Position numbers and translations under genes: made by a program
In this document: one piece after another, positions 8,301 through 15,415 of the stretch
How positions within the stretch are numbered: the stretch's first letter is position 1
Layout: each line of letters starts with the position of its first letter
Assembly (NCBI GenBank): GCA_029260035.1
Contig: JAJDEA010000168.1
Span: forward strand, 1 to 49,001
Origin: Phycisphaerae bacterium
GTDB lineage: Bacteria; Planctomycetota; Phycisphaerae; UBA1845
Length of the DNA: 49,001 bases
Reading direction: 5' to 3'
Notes under the pieces: generated by a model
Seen by the model: only the letters and a program-made list of their open reading frames with translations
Told to the model about the DNA's origin: nothing
Database searches by the model: none

Positions 8301-9779
8301 TTAGAATTTAGAGAACACGCCAGCCTTACGCAATGCGCGCTCTGCACGCTTTGACACTTCGGTATCATGGTCAACGGCTGTCGGCAGATATGTAATAGCC
8401 GGAGCGAGGATGCGAGACCGCCAGCGAGAATCCGCGAGTTTGCTTTCTTCATGTATAGCCGCGAGATACTTGAATTGGTGATCCTGCCAGGCTTTTTGCA
8501 AAAGGAAGGCGCGAAGCTGGGCCAGGTATTTCTCTTGTTGTGCCGTACTATTGTCAAGAAACACGCGAGCAGCATCCGGTGATCGCTGTGCGAAAGTTGC
8601 ATCGATGTCAGGGCTTTCGACTGGTTCGGCCTGTCCAAGCGCATCAATGCCCGATCGATCTGCAAACGCCCCAAAACGATTGGCGAGCGCCGGTCTCCAT
8701 AATGGTAGCCAACCCGCCGCTTGCAGAATAAGTAAACGTCGTGTTGTGTCATTCGTTGTCGAGCGATAGGCGTAGGCGAACGCATTGACTTCAGTGACCG
8801 GGTGAACCGGAAGGTGTCGCCGCGTCGATGACGGTGGTCGACGCAGAAAAAGCTCCGACGCATACAAGCGAAGCCCGTCCCAAATCGTCCTCGGGCCGAT
8901 TCCTTCCTGCAAAGCCGTTACCACGAGTCGCTGCGCTTCGCCGCAGTCGCATGTTCGTAATCGCTTCAAAACCGATTCGCTTTGCCGCGCGTCTTCATGC
9001 CCACTATCCCAGCCAGCAGGAAAAGATAACGCCAATTCCATGGCTCGATCAAAGCTCTCCGTATCCGGCGCATCCGATCCGGGATATGCGAGGCCGTTGA
9101 CGAGCGATCTAAGCGCAGGCTCCGCATGGCGCCAGTTCACTCGCCGAAGAACCCGCTCCACTTGAACGCCGAAGATGATCTTGTGTCCAAAGTCAACAAA
9201 CGACCGCGCCATGTAGGGCCGGAGCAGCTCAATGACTTCATTGGGGCTGGTGCGACGCAGCAATCCCACTAGCGCCCGATCCGCACGTTCGGCGTCCCAG
9301 GCATCCATGGCAGCCAGCAACTCCCGACGCGCCGTGCCATTGGTTTGTCTCGACAAACCGGGACTCTTCGGCATCACCCAGTCGCCTTCGTCCACGTCTC
9401 GCTGCTGATACCGCTTGAAATCATGAAGACTCCACAGCGCGGAGCGGAACGCATCTCGTTTCGATCCGGTTTCTGCCAGTTGAAATGCAGACTCCACCAT
9501 CATGACCGCGTGCAGCTTGCTACCCACCGGGCGTGGCCGAATTTCGAGAACACCGGCGACAAACACCGCCGTTAGAAGCGTCTTGTGATCTGCGCCGGAC
9601 TGGATCGCTTTTGTACACACCTCGAAGACTTGCGCCTCAGGCGTGGTGCGAAACTGCTTCGCCAAGTCTGCTACCGCATCAACGGTTATAGATGGTATAG
9701 CCCACGCCGTGCGCCCAAGCGCCAGACCAGCGGCACCTGTTCCCATGCGGATGATGGCATCACGTCGCGTGCAGGCCAT
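8301..9779 (-). CDS. Tat-exported protein of unknown function
   Basis: The preferred start is the ATG at 9779 (492 residues). It places TRRDAIIRMGTGAAGLALG at the N-terminus, a twin-arginine signal ending near AWA; the frame stays open upstream to 9881, but that would bury the signal. The mature part has a conserved-looking stretch HKTLLTAVFVAGVLEIRPRP followed by GSKLHAVMMVESA, a pattern I associate with uncharacterised planctomycete exported proteins. Several His residues and HDFKRY, GHKIIFG motifs could bind a cofactor, but I cannot name a domain. An AAGGGA lies upstream of the chosen ATG. It is oriented away from the kinase remnant and stands alone. Confidence 0.7.
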   Translation of the reverse strand: MACTRRDAIIRMGTGAAGLALGRTAWAIPSITVDAVADLAKQFRTTPEAQVFEVCTKAIQSGADHKTLLTAVFVAGVLEIRPRPVGSKLHAVMMVESAFQLAETGSKRDAFRSALWSLHDFKRYQQRDVDEGDWVMPKSPGLSRQTNGTARRELLAAMDAWDAERADRALVGLLRRTSPNEVIELLRPYMARSFVDFGHKIIFGVQVERVLRRVNWRHAEPALRSLVNGLAYPGSDAPDTESFDRAMELALSFPAGWDSGHEDARQSESVLKRLRTCDCGEAQRLVVTALQEGIGPRTIWDGLRLYASELFLRRPPSSTRRHLPVHPVTEVNAFAYAYRSTTNDTTRRLLILQAAGWLPLWRPALANRFGAFADRSGIDALGQAEPVESPDIDATFAQRSPDAARVFLDNSTAQQEKYLAQLRAFLLQKAWQDHQFKYLAAIHEESKLADSRWRSRILAPAITYLPTAVDHDTEVSKRAERALRKAGVFSKF

Positions 9780-10074
9780 GTTGGTGCAGCGTCCCTTCAA
9801 TTGCCAACTCTTTACACTTACTGAAATTCCAGCCCTCATCCTACACAGATAGCTTGTGCGCTTCAAGGGAAGATAGCTCATACGGCTGTGCCTCGCCCCA
9901 AATCAGCTACCACTCATGTTTTCCATTAAATGTGCCAAAAATGTGACATTCGATGAAGGAAGAAGGCGGGACACAGAAAAAGCAATTGGGGAACGGTCGC
10001 AGGGATGATTCCGCGGAGCTTCATCTTCCGCAATCATAACGTCATCAGTTTCGAGCGAGGATCACAAGAAACAG

Positions 10075-10932
10075 TCAGTAAAGCAGCCAAAAAACAACGT
10101 CGTCTGAAAAATACACCACAGCTCCGCCGAGAACCAATACCTCGATACTCTTCCAACGGCTGAGCAGCAACATCTTACGGCAGCCAAACCATGCCAATAG
10201 CAACAAGACTACCGGTGGGGCATACAGCGACGCTCCCATGACCACGACAGTAGCGTTCAGGTAATCTATGTTCGCCATAAGGGAGAAGGTTACGACAACG
10301 GAACCAAAGGCAGCGATAAGAGAGCCAATGGCAACAGCTGGACTGAATGCTGCAACAAGATCAAGAGTTCGGAGTGAGTCGAGTCTCCCTCGAAACAGCA
10401 AGCTCATCAAAACAGAGATGACCACAACGGCGAGTGACATAAGAAGGAGCGATGAAAGAGGAAGCTGCAACTCCACTGTCCATGTGACGCCGAGCGCTCG
10501 TAGCATTGTTTCCAAGGCGCGTGATGGTTGGCCACGACCAAGCAACAAACGGACTAAGAATGTTGTCTGGTTCAACAGGAACGCGCCGACATACAAGCAT
10601 ATTGACGTGAGCACGCACGCCGCGATTAGTTTGCCTGCGTGTGCAATACGCCTGTCTTTGCGCTGGCCAATTTTCGTGAAGTAGCGACCGGGATGGAGCA
10701 ACGCCAGAACTAGCGTCCTGACCAGTCGTTTGACCCGGCCACCCGTTTCCGGCCTTTCCCACGGCAGAAGATGAGCACGGAACGCGGCATCCTCAACGTA
10801 ATCCGAGTCAAATGGAGTGCCGCACTCCGGACATCGATACTCTGTCAGCCCAAGCAGTATGTAGCTACACTTTGGACAACGCGGAGTCTCGCCGGCTGCG
10901 ACCTTGGTTGTTGCGTCTTCTGTTATCACCAT
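10075..10932 (-). CDS. Zinc-ribbon multi-pass membrane protein (planctomycete family)
   Basis: A 285-residue protein with an N-terminal zinc ribbon, CPKCSYILLGL then CPECGTPFD (residues about 19-42). Four or so hydrophobic segments follow: about 100-120, 155-180, 200-225 and 235-255. The ribbon faces the cytoplasm if the first helix inserts normally. Zinc-ribbon plus membrane architecture is common and poorly characterised in planctomycetes. A relative with two ribbons is at 46935-47978. No operon partner is evident. Confidence 0.8.
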   Translation of the reverse strand: MVITEDATTKVAAGETPRCPKCSYILLGLTEYRCPECGTPFDSDYVEDAAFRAHLLPWERPETGGRVKRLVRTLVLALLHPGRYFTKIGQRKDRRIAHAGKLIAACVLTSICLYVGAFLLNQTTFLVRLLLGRGQPSRALETMLRALGVTWTVELQLPLSSLLLMSLAVVVISVLMSLLFRGRLDSLRTLDLVAAFSPAVAIGSLIAAFGSVVVTFSLMANIDYLNATVVVMGASLYAPPVVLLLLAWFGCRKMLLLSRWKSIEVLVLGGAVVYFSDDVVFWLLY

Positions 10933-10981
10933 CGATTATGATTCACTATCGCCGTGCAAAGTGAGCGTGTAAATATCTGCA

Positions 10982-11036
10982 CGCGAGTCTCGACCGCGCC
11001 GTGTGCCACTGCTCTCGAGCAGTGGTCGCGAGTCTC
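10982..11036. repeat. Palindromic REP/MITE-like element between 10-bp direct repeats
   Basis: At 11006-11025 the sequence is a perfect inverted repeat, CCACTGCT-CTCG-AGCAGTGG. It is bracketed by identical 10-base direct repeats CGCGAGTCTC at 10982-10991 and 11027-11036, which look like a target duplication. A second copy of the same core, preceded by the same GTGTG, is at 15313-15336. The copies suggest a small dispersed palindromic element, like the REP elements moved by RAYT transposases, though no such gene is present here. Confidence 0.65.
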
Positions 11037-11105
11037 CCCAGATCGCATTTCGCACCGCTGAAGCATATTAGCAAACTTGTGTTTTTTGCCGTGAACATGC
11101 ACAAG

Positions 11106-11783
11106 CTATCCAAAGGTATCCGATTTCGGATTCCAGAAATCACCTGTCAGTCCAATGTCAGCGAAAATACCACACATCTCATCAGGCTGAGGCCGCCGGG
11201 ATGTTTCTTGTAGTCGCGTTGAGTACCACGTTGTGGCGAGCATCCAGAGTTGGCCCATACTGACAAGCGGTTGCACCGGAGTCCCGCGCGACTTGCTCCA
11301 CTCGCGAACACGTTCTTCCGACCGGAAGAAGAGCATGTTTTCTCATGTGAATACGATGTCGTCCCACCATTTCGCGGCTGGAACGAGGCAGTGGAATAAC
11401 CAGTCCGATGCTTCAGGACCATCAAGGCCAACCTCTAAGCGCAATGGTTCGCCGGATTGTTCGCAGCGGGAGTGAACGATGCCGCTTCTTTGAAGTGCCG
11501 CTATTACACCCAGTGCATCCCAAGCGCAATTGCCGAAATACCGGGTTCCACCGGATTCCGCGACATGTTGGGTTGGGACACCTGAAAACGGCGACGCCAT
11601 TCGAATGGACGATCCGTCAGCCTCGAGGACGAGCAATCTTTGAGCGCAAAGCCTTCGGTATGTGTCCAGCACTGTTTTGACGTCGGAACCGACACGATCG
11701 GCCACTTCTTTCACTGATGGCCCAATCCCCGTCTCGGCGAAATGGCGGTAAATCGTCATTTTCACTTGAATATCAAATTGCAT
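11106..11783 (-). CDS. MerB-like (alkylmercury lyase family) protein with probable selenocysteine at an in-frame UGA
   Basis: Reading through one TGA (11343-11345) gives 225 residues. The first 146 contain a winged-helix-like N-terminus and the MerB core motif NCAWDALG, which holds the Cys and Asp matching MerB Cys96 and Asp99, followed by SRCEQSGEPL. The frame then reads WWDDIVFT-UGA-ENMLFFRSEE and continues for 78 codons through LWMLATTWYSTRL and FADIGLTGDFW, all typical of this family. The UGA sits near the second catalytic cysteine (MerB Cys159/160). A hairpin directly follows the UGA. MerB cleaves carbon-mercury bonds; this divergent branch may act on another substrate. GAGGAG precedes the ATG. 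The alternative is a nonsense mutation. No selA, selB, selD or tRNA-Sec is in the window. Confidence 0.75.
11307..11339 (-). promoter_or_regulatory. Candidate bacterial SECIS stem-loop downstream of the UGA
   Basis: Starting three bases after the UGA, the mRNA folds into a two-part stem. The lower part pairs AACAUG with CGUGUU (six pairs, one G-U). The upper part pairs UUCUUCC with GGAAGAA (seven pairs). A CUC bulge lies on the 5' side, and the apical loop is GGUC at 20-23 bases after the UGA. A guanine-containing apical loop at this distance is the known form of bacterial SelB-recognised SECIS elements; the E. coli fdhF loop also contains GGUC. Caution: the encoded FFRSEE favours such pairing by itself, so the fold is supportive, not conclusive. 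Confidence 0.65.
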
Positions 11784-11959
11784 GAATGGCTCCTCATACA
11801 GGCGTTTTTATGTTTTTGTCAGGCGAACAGCGCAATCGTATCCAATCGAGCAGCTTGAACCAAGGGAACGAGACACAACGCAAGAGTTGGAGTCAGCCAA
11901 TCACGGTCGCAGGCTGCTAACTTGACGCCTCCATTCGCCCAATTTTTCTCGAAATAAAA

Positions 11960-12007
11960 ATGCCTAAATATATTGACAGGCAATTTTTCGGTGTTATAGT
12001 TAGGCAT
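11960..12007 (+). promoter_or_regulatory. Sigma-70 promoter overlapped by repeated AGGCA operator half-sites
   Basis: A strong promoter pattern, TTGACA (11973-11978), 16 bases, TATAGT (11995-12000), lies upstream of the ABC-ATPase/acetyltransferase gene. It is flanked by the perfect inverted repeat ATGCCTAA (11960-11967) and TTAGGCAT (12000-12007). A third half-site, AGGCA, overlaps the end of the -35 box. The TTAGGC-type half-sites recall operators of DtxR/MntR-family metal repressors, but the regulator is not identified. The region also lies upstream of the divergent MerB-like gene, so it could control both. Confidence 0.6.
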
Positions 12008-12068
12008 CTGTTAGGGTGTCATTGAGAATCGATTTGACGGGTCTTGGGGAAAACCGGGGGAATACAGA

Positions 12069-13535
12069 ATGGTCGTGGGTAAAATGTTGGCGGAGCGAGG
12101 GGCAATAAAACGGCGAAGACGCGGGGAGACGGCGGACCCGACAACGGGTTGCGTCAAACGAACCGCCCGCAAGAAACGATCTTCGGCGGCGCGCGTGACG
12201 GTTTCCTGCGTGCGTGAAAGCGCAATCGGACGCGCTTCACCAAGGACGGCAGAGGTCGGCTTTCATTTCGGGATTCCGCTCGACGGGGGAAAAGTCTCGA
12301 TTGTCGAAAAGACAACAGTACCCTTATCGCCCGGGAGTATCGTCTTGCTCCTTGGCCCTTCAGGTAGTGGTAAGTCCAGCGCGCTCGCTGAAATGGAACG
12401 TCGCGTAGCGGGCGGGTGCGTCGTCAATCGTATCACATTTCCGGTGGGAGCGGCCGTTGTGGATCGTGTCGCATCTGGCCAACCTTTGGCAAAAGCCGTA
12501 TCGATCATGACCGCGTGCGGGTTTGCCGAGCCTCATCTCTGGGTTCGACGTTTTCGTGAGTTGTCTGACGGTGAAAAATTTCGTGCGCAGCTTGCTCGTG
12601 CGATTTCCCTGCAATCTCGATCCGGTGCTGTCGGCCCTTTACTTTGCGATGAGTTTTGTTCAGCGCTGCATCGACGGGTCGCGAAGGCGATTAGTTTCAA
12701 CCTTCGCAAAATTGCGTCGCAGTCACGACTCGTGGTTGTTGTTGCATGTAGCCATGAAGACCTCATTCGCGACTTACAGCCCGACACGATTGTTCGATTC
12801 AAGGGTAAGGGGCAATGTGATGTCGCAACAGATCAAAGCAAACATTGCAAGACGCTCAGCTTTCATCGAAGGCTCTGCGTTCAGCCCGGACGCAAGAAGG
12901 ACTACGACGCCTTCGCCGCGATGCACTATCGCGCCACGGACGAACTTGGCTTTGTCGATAAGGTGTTTTTGCTCAGAGACGGCTCACAAGGCGACCCGCT
13001 TGGGATTTTGGTTTACGCCCATAGTCCGCTTCAACTTTCCCTTCGCAACCAGGCGACGAACAAGCGGTTCAGCCGAAATCCGAAGGCGGTGAACCGCGAT
13101 TTACGCATTCTGAGGCGATTGGTCATCCATCCCGATGTCCGAGGTTGCGGCTTGGGTCACTGGTTTGTTCGCAAGACGTTGCCGTTGGTTGGCACAAAAT
13201 ATGTCGAATGCCTGGCAGCAATGGGAGAGTTCAATCCGGTCTTTGAAAAGGCGGGTATGGAGCGAATCGGGCAGTACGGGATACCGCCCAAACGACAAGC
13301 AGCCCTCGAAGAATTAACCGCTCTCGATGTTGACCCATTTCGCCACGATTTCTTCATGCACGTCAGCCGGCGGAAACGGGTTCGTGCAGTCGTCGCGCGG
13401 GTTGTGTTTGATTGGTATAGAGCGACCACCGGGGGCGGTGAATCACGAGTTGAACGGCAGTCGCCCCATACGTTGGCTCAGACCTTTCGCGGACTTATTG
13501 GCTCCAAGCCTGTGTATTATCTGTGGCGGCGATAG
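12069..13535 (+). CDS. ABC-type ATPase fused to a GNAT acetyltransferase domain (COG2401-like)
   Basis: A 488-residue fusion. After a basic N-terminal tail comes an ABC ATPase domain (about 70-260): Walker A GPSGSGKSS, signature LSDGEKFRAQLARAI, Walker B PLLCDEFCSAL and switch His in VACSHEDL. No membrane segments are present. The C-terminal part (about 275-440) has GNAT features: LRRLVIHPDVRGCGLGHWFVRKT contains the acetyl-CoA-binding RGxGLG-like loop, and a substrate-side FNPVFEKAGMERIG follows. This matches the orphan 'ABC-type ATPase fused to a predicted acetyltransferase' family, whose biochemical role is not established. GGGGGA precedes the ATG. Transcription probably comes from the operator-decorated promoter upstream. 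Confidence 0.82.
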   Translation: MVVGKMLAERGAIKRRRRGETADPTTGCVKRTARKKRSSAARVTVSCVRESAIGRASPRTAEVGFHFGIPLDGGKVSIVEKTTVPLSPGSIVLLLGPSGSGKSSALAEMERRVAGGCVVNRITFPVGAAVVDRVASGQPLAKAVSIMTACGFAEPHLWVRRFRELSDGEKFRAQLARAISLQSRSGAVGPLLCDEFCSALHRRVAKAISFNLRKIASQSRLVVVVACSHEDLIRDLQPDTIVRFKGKGQCDVATDQSKHCKTLSFHRRLCVQPGRKKDYDAFAAMHYRATDELGFVDKVFLLRDGSQGDPLGILVYAHSPLQLSLRNQATNKRFSRNPKAVNRDLRILRRLVIHPDVRGCGLGHWFVRKTLPLVGTKYVECLAAMGEFNPVFEKAGMERIGQYGIPPKRQAALEELTALDVDPFRHDFFMHVSRRKRVRAVVARVVFDWYRATTGGGESRVERQSPHTLAQTFRGLIGSKPVYYLWRR

Positions 13536-13580
13536 TTGCGTCGCTGGAATTCGACTATGCCTCGTTCCCTCCTCCGTATG

Positions 13581-13617
13581 CTCGTTGGAGGTGTCACAAT
13601 TCGGCGCCTCCAACGAG
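13581..13617 (+). terminator. Strong hairpin after the ABC/GNAT gene, with a competing alternative stem
   Basis: CTCGTTGGAGG (13581-13591) pairs perfectly with CCTCCAACGAG (13607-13617) across a 15-base loop, followed by CACTTTCTCTT. The 3' arm can instead pair with an earlier GCCTCGTT at 13559-13566, so two mutually exclusive folds are possible. Without a clean U-tract it may act as a weak terminator or attenuator ahead of the small frame at 13644. Confidence 0.5.
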
Positions 13618-13643
13618 GCACTTTCTCTTGATGAGGACATTTT

Positions 13644-13820
13644 ATGGCCTTCTATGAAGACAATTTCTTTCCTGGATTGGATCGACATGATCCAACGGCT
13701 ATTCGCATTGGGAGTGATTCCAAAAGCCATTCAGATGGCACTTTTCCATCAAATGTGAAAGCGGACCCGACTCGATATTCGGTATCGCAATTGGGTTTGA
13801 CAGACGATTTTGATTCCTGA
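13644..13820 (+). CDS. Small hypothetical protein (58 aa)
   Basis: An ATG at 13644 preceded by GATGAGGA (GAGGA eight bases away) opens a 58-codon frame ending in TGA. The product starts MAFYEDNFFPGLDRHDP and ends SVSQLGLTDDFDS. It is acidic, soluble and has no hydrophobic helix or cysteines. I do not recognise it. The good ribosome-binding site, lack of an opposing gene and position after a hairpin make it a reasonable small gene. Confidence 0.4.
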   Translation: MAFYEDNFFPGLDRHDPTAIRIGSDSKSHSDGTFPSNVKADPTRYSVSQLGLTDDFDS

Positions 13821-13910
13821 TGACGCACGTCAGATGCCGTTTGGGCGCAATGGATCGCGCAAATCGCTCTGGCAGTTGACGAATCGTGATGTGGCGATGA
13901 AAGTACCGAC

Positions 13911-14792
13911 ATGAAAATCGCTGCCCTGCAAACCGAAAACTCTGAAGACATCAGCAAGAACAAAGCTGGTGTTCGTGATCTTGTTGCCCAGGCTGCTAAG
14001 CAAGGTGCTGACCTCGTTGTCCTGCCGGAAATGTCGATCCTGGAGTTTTTTCCGCGATTGCCACATCGATACGAGTTTTTTGATTTGGCTGAATCAGTGC
14101 CGGGGCCAACGCTGGAGTGGTTTCAACAATTGGCGCGAGAGCATGATATTCACATTGTCTACAACCATTATGAAAAATCTCGCGAGCACGTTTTTTTTGA
14201 CACGGCCTTCGTGGTTGATCGAGCCGGCAAGTTCGTCGGCAGGCAACGCATGATGCACATCGCAGAAGAACCTGGGTACAACGAAAAATTCTATTATGCC
14301 GCCGGGTGGGATCAGTATAACGTATTCGATCTCGATGGCTGGCGGCTTGGTGTGGCAACGTGTTACGATCGACATTTTCCCGAAGTGTTTCGGAGCTTGA
14401 TCGTTCAGGGAGCTGAGCTTGTTGTTGTGCCAACGGCTGTAGCAGCGTCAGAGCCATTCGCGGACATCTTCGAACTCGAAGCACGTGCCGCCGGTGTTAC
14501 ACATGGAATATACATAGCATTAGCCAATCGCGTTGGCAACGAGCCACCTTTGCAGTTTCTGGGTAATTCTATGGTTGTCGATCCGTTTGGCGAAATCATT
14601 TCGAGCCTTGGCGATAAAGGAGACGGCATTGCCTTAGCGGAACTCAGCAAGGAACGGATCACAAAAGCTCGCACAATGTTTCCTTTTCTCCGAGACCGCA
14701 GGCCTGAAACTTACGCTCGCGTTGCGATGTCGCCATATTCGCAGGGCAGGCAGTGCAGCCACACCCCCGACGGCTCTTCCCGGGACAATTAG
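13911..14792 (+). CDS. Carbon-nitrogen hydrolase (nitrilase superfamily) lacking the usual catalytic Lys
   Basis: A 293-residue nitrilase-fold enzyme. The catalytic Glu is in LVVLPEMS (about residue 43) and the nucleophile Cys in ATCYDRHFPEVFR. The region that normally reads RKMHIP carries the third triad residue, but here it is GRQRMMHIAEEPGYNEKF, with Met in place of Lys. Otherwise the layout resembles N-carbamoylputrescine or beta-ureidopropionase type amidases. Members cleave nonpeptide C-N bonds in amides, nitriles or carbamoyl compounds. The substitution means either a different chemistry or a neighbouring Lys taking over. The last 20 or so residues (QCSHTPDGSSRDN) are an unusual tail. 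It appears to be a single gene. Confidence 0.85.
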   Translation: MKIAALQTENSEDISKNKAGVRDLVAQAAKQGADLVVLPEMSILEFFPRLPHRYEFFDLAESVPGPTLEWFQQLAREHDIHIVYNHYEKSREHVFFDTAFVVDRAGKFVGRQRMMHIAEEPGYNEKFYYAAGWDQYNVFDLDGWRLGVATCYDRHFPEVFRSLIVQGAELVVVPTAVAASEPFADIFELEARAAGVTHGIYIALANRVGNEPPLQFLGNSMVVDPFGEIISSLGDKGDGIALAELSKERITKARTMFPFLRDRRPETYARVAMSPYSQGRQCSHTPDGSSRDN

Positions 14793-14879
14793 ACGTCCTT
14801 AGTATTTCGCATTGCTGGCAGATGAACTTGCGTCTTTTTGGCATTTGCCGTGGTCCCTCCAACGCGAAAGGTGAATAGT

Positions 14880-15203
14880 ATGATCCGACTTTCAAGAACT
14901 ATTTTGTTGTGTCTCAGTTTAGTTGCGGCGACGACAGTGCATTCCATGGGCTGTAATGTCCAGGTGCCTTCGGGGTTTTGCGGCGGCTTGGCTGGTGTAC
15001 CCTGTAACGCAGGCGAATACTGCAAGTTTGACGATGGTGTATGTGGCCAGGGCGATCAATCTGGTGCATGCGAAACGATTCCCGATGTTTGCACGGAGGT
15101 ATTCTCCCCGGTTTGCGGCTGTGACGGCATGACCTACTCCAATCCTTGCACGGCAGCCAGTGAAGGGGTAAGCATCCTGTCGGCAGGTGAATGCGCAAAC
15201 TGA
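14880..15203 (+). CDS. Exported Kazal-type protease-inhibitor-like protein
   Basis: The start is set at the ATG at 14880, with AAAGG about nine bases before it; the frame upstream to 14838 lacks a signal-like start. The 107-residue product has a signal peptide (MIRLSRTILLCLSLVAATTV) with a following Cys (SMGC) that could be a lipidation site. The mature part is Cys-rich and ends with a Kazal domain: CTEVFSPVCGCDGMTYSNPC...GEC. Kazal domains inhibit serine proteases. In planctomycetes they occur on small secreted proteins of unknown target. Confidence 0.82.
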   Translation: MIRLSRTILLCLSLVAATTVHSMGCNVQVPSGFCGGLAGVPCNAGEYCKFDDGVCGQGDQSGACETIPDVCTEVFSPVCGCDGMTYSNPCTAASEGVSILSAGECAN

Positions 15204-15312
15204 GTTTCGTTTCGATTTGGGAATTGCACTGGCCCCTGTCAGACGTTGGATCGCTGCTGACAAGTTTGTGTACGACAGGTTGGCAATAAAGCATGTCCAC
15301 ATGGAATTATCG

Positions 15313-15336
15313 GTGTGCCACTGCTCTTGAGCAGTG
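15313..15336. repeat. Second copy of the GTGTG + CACTGCT/AGCAGTG palindromic element
   Basis: GTGTGC is followed by CACTGCT-CTTG-AGCAGTG, the same core as at 11001-11025 with one loop change (CTCG to CTTG). It lies in the intergenic space upstream of the cytochrome gene. No obvious flanking direct repeat is visible here. Confidence 0.6.
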
Positions 15337-15415
15337 CGTGAACTCAACCAAGAGCTGTCGTGGAAGATTCGCAAGAGTCACATGAACTAACGCTACAACG
15401 TGGGAGCCCGGTATC

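Noticed and set aside
11343..11345. Reading the UGA in the MerB-like gene as an ordinary stop
   Set aside because: The frame continues for 78 codons with family-specific sequence and no other lesion, which would be unlikely for a plain early stop or decayed gene; it remains the main alternative until tested.
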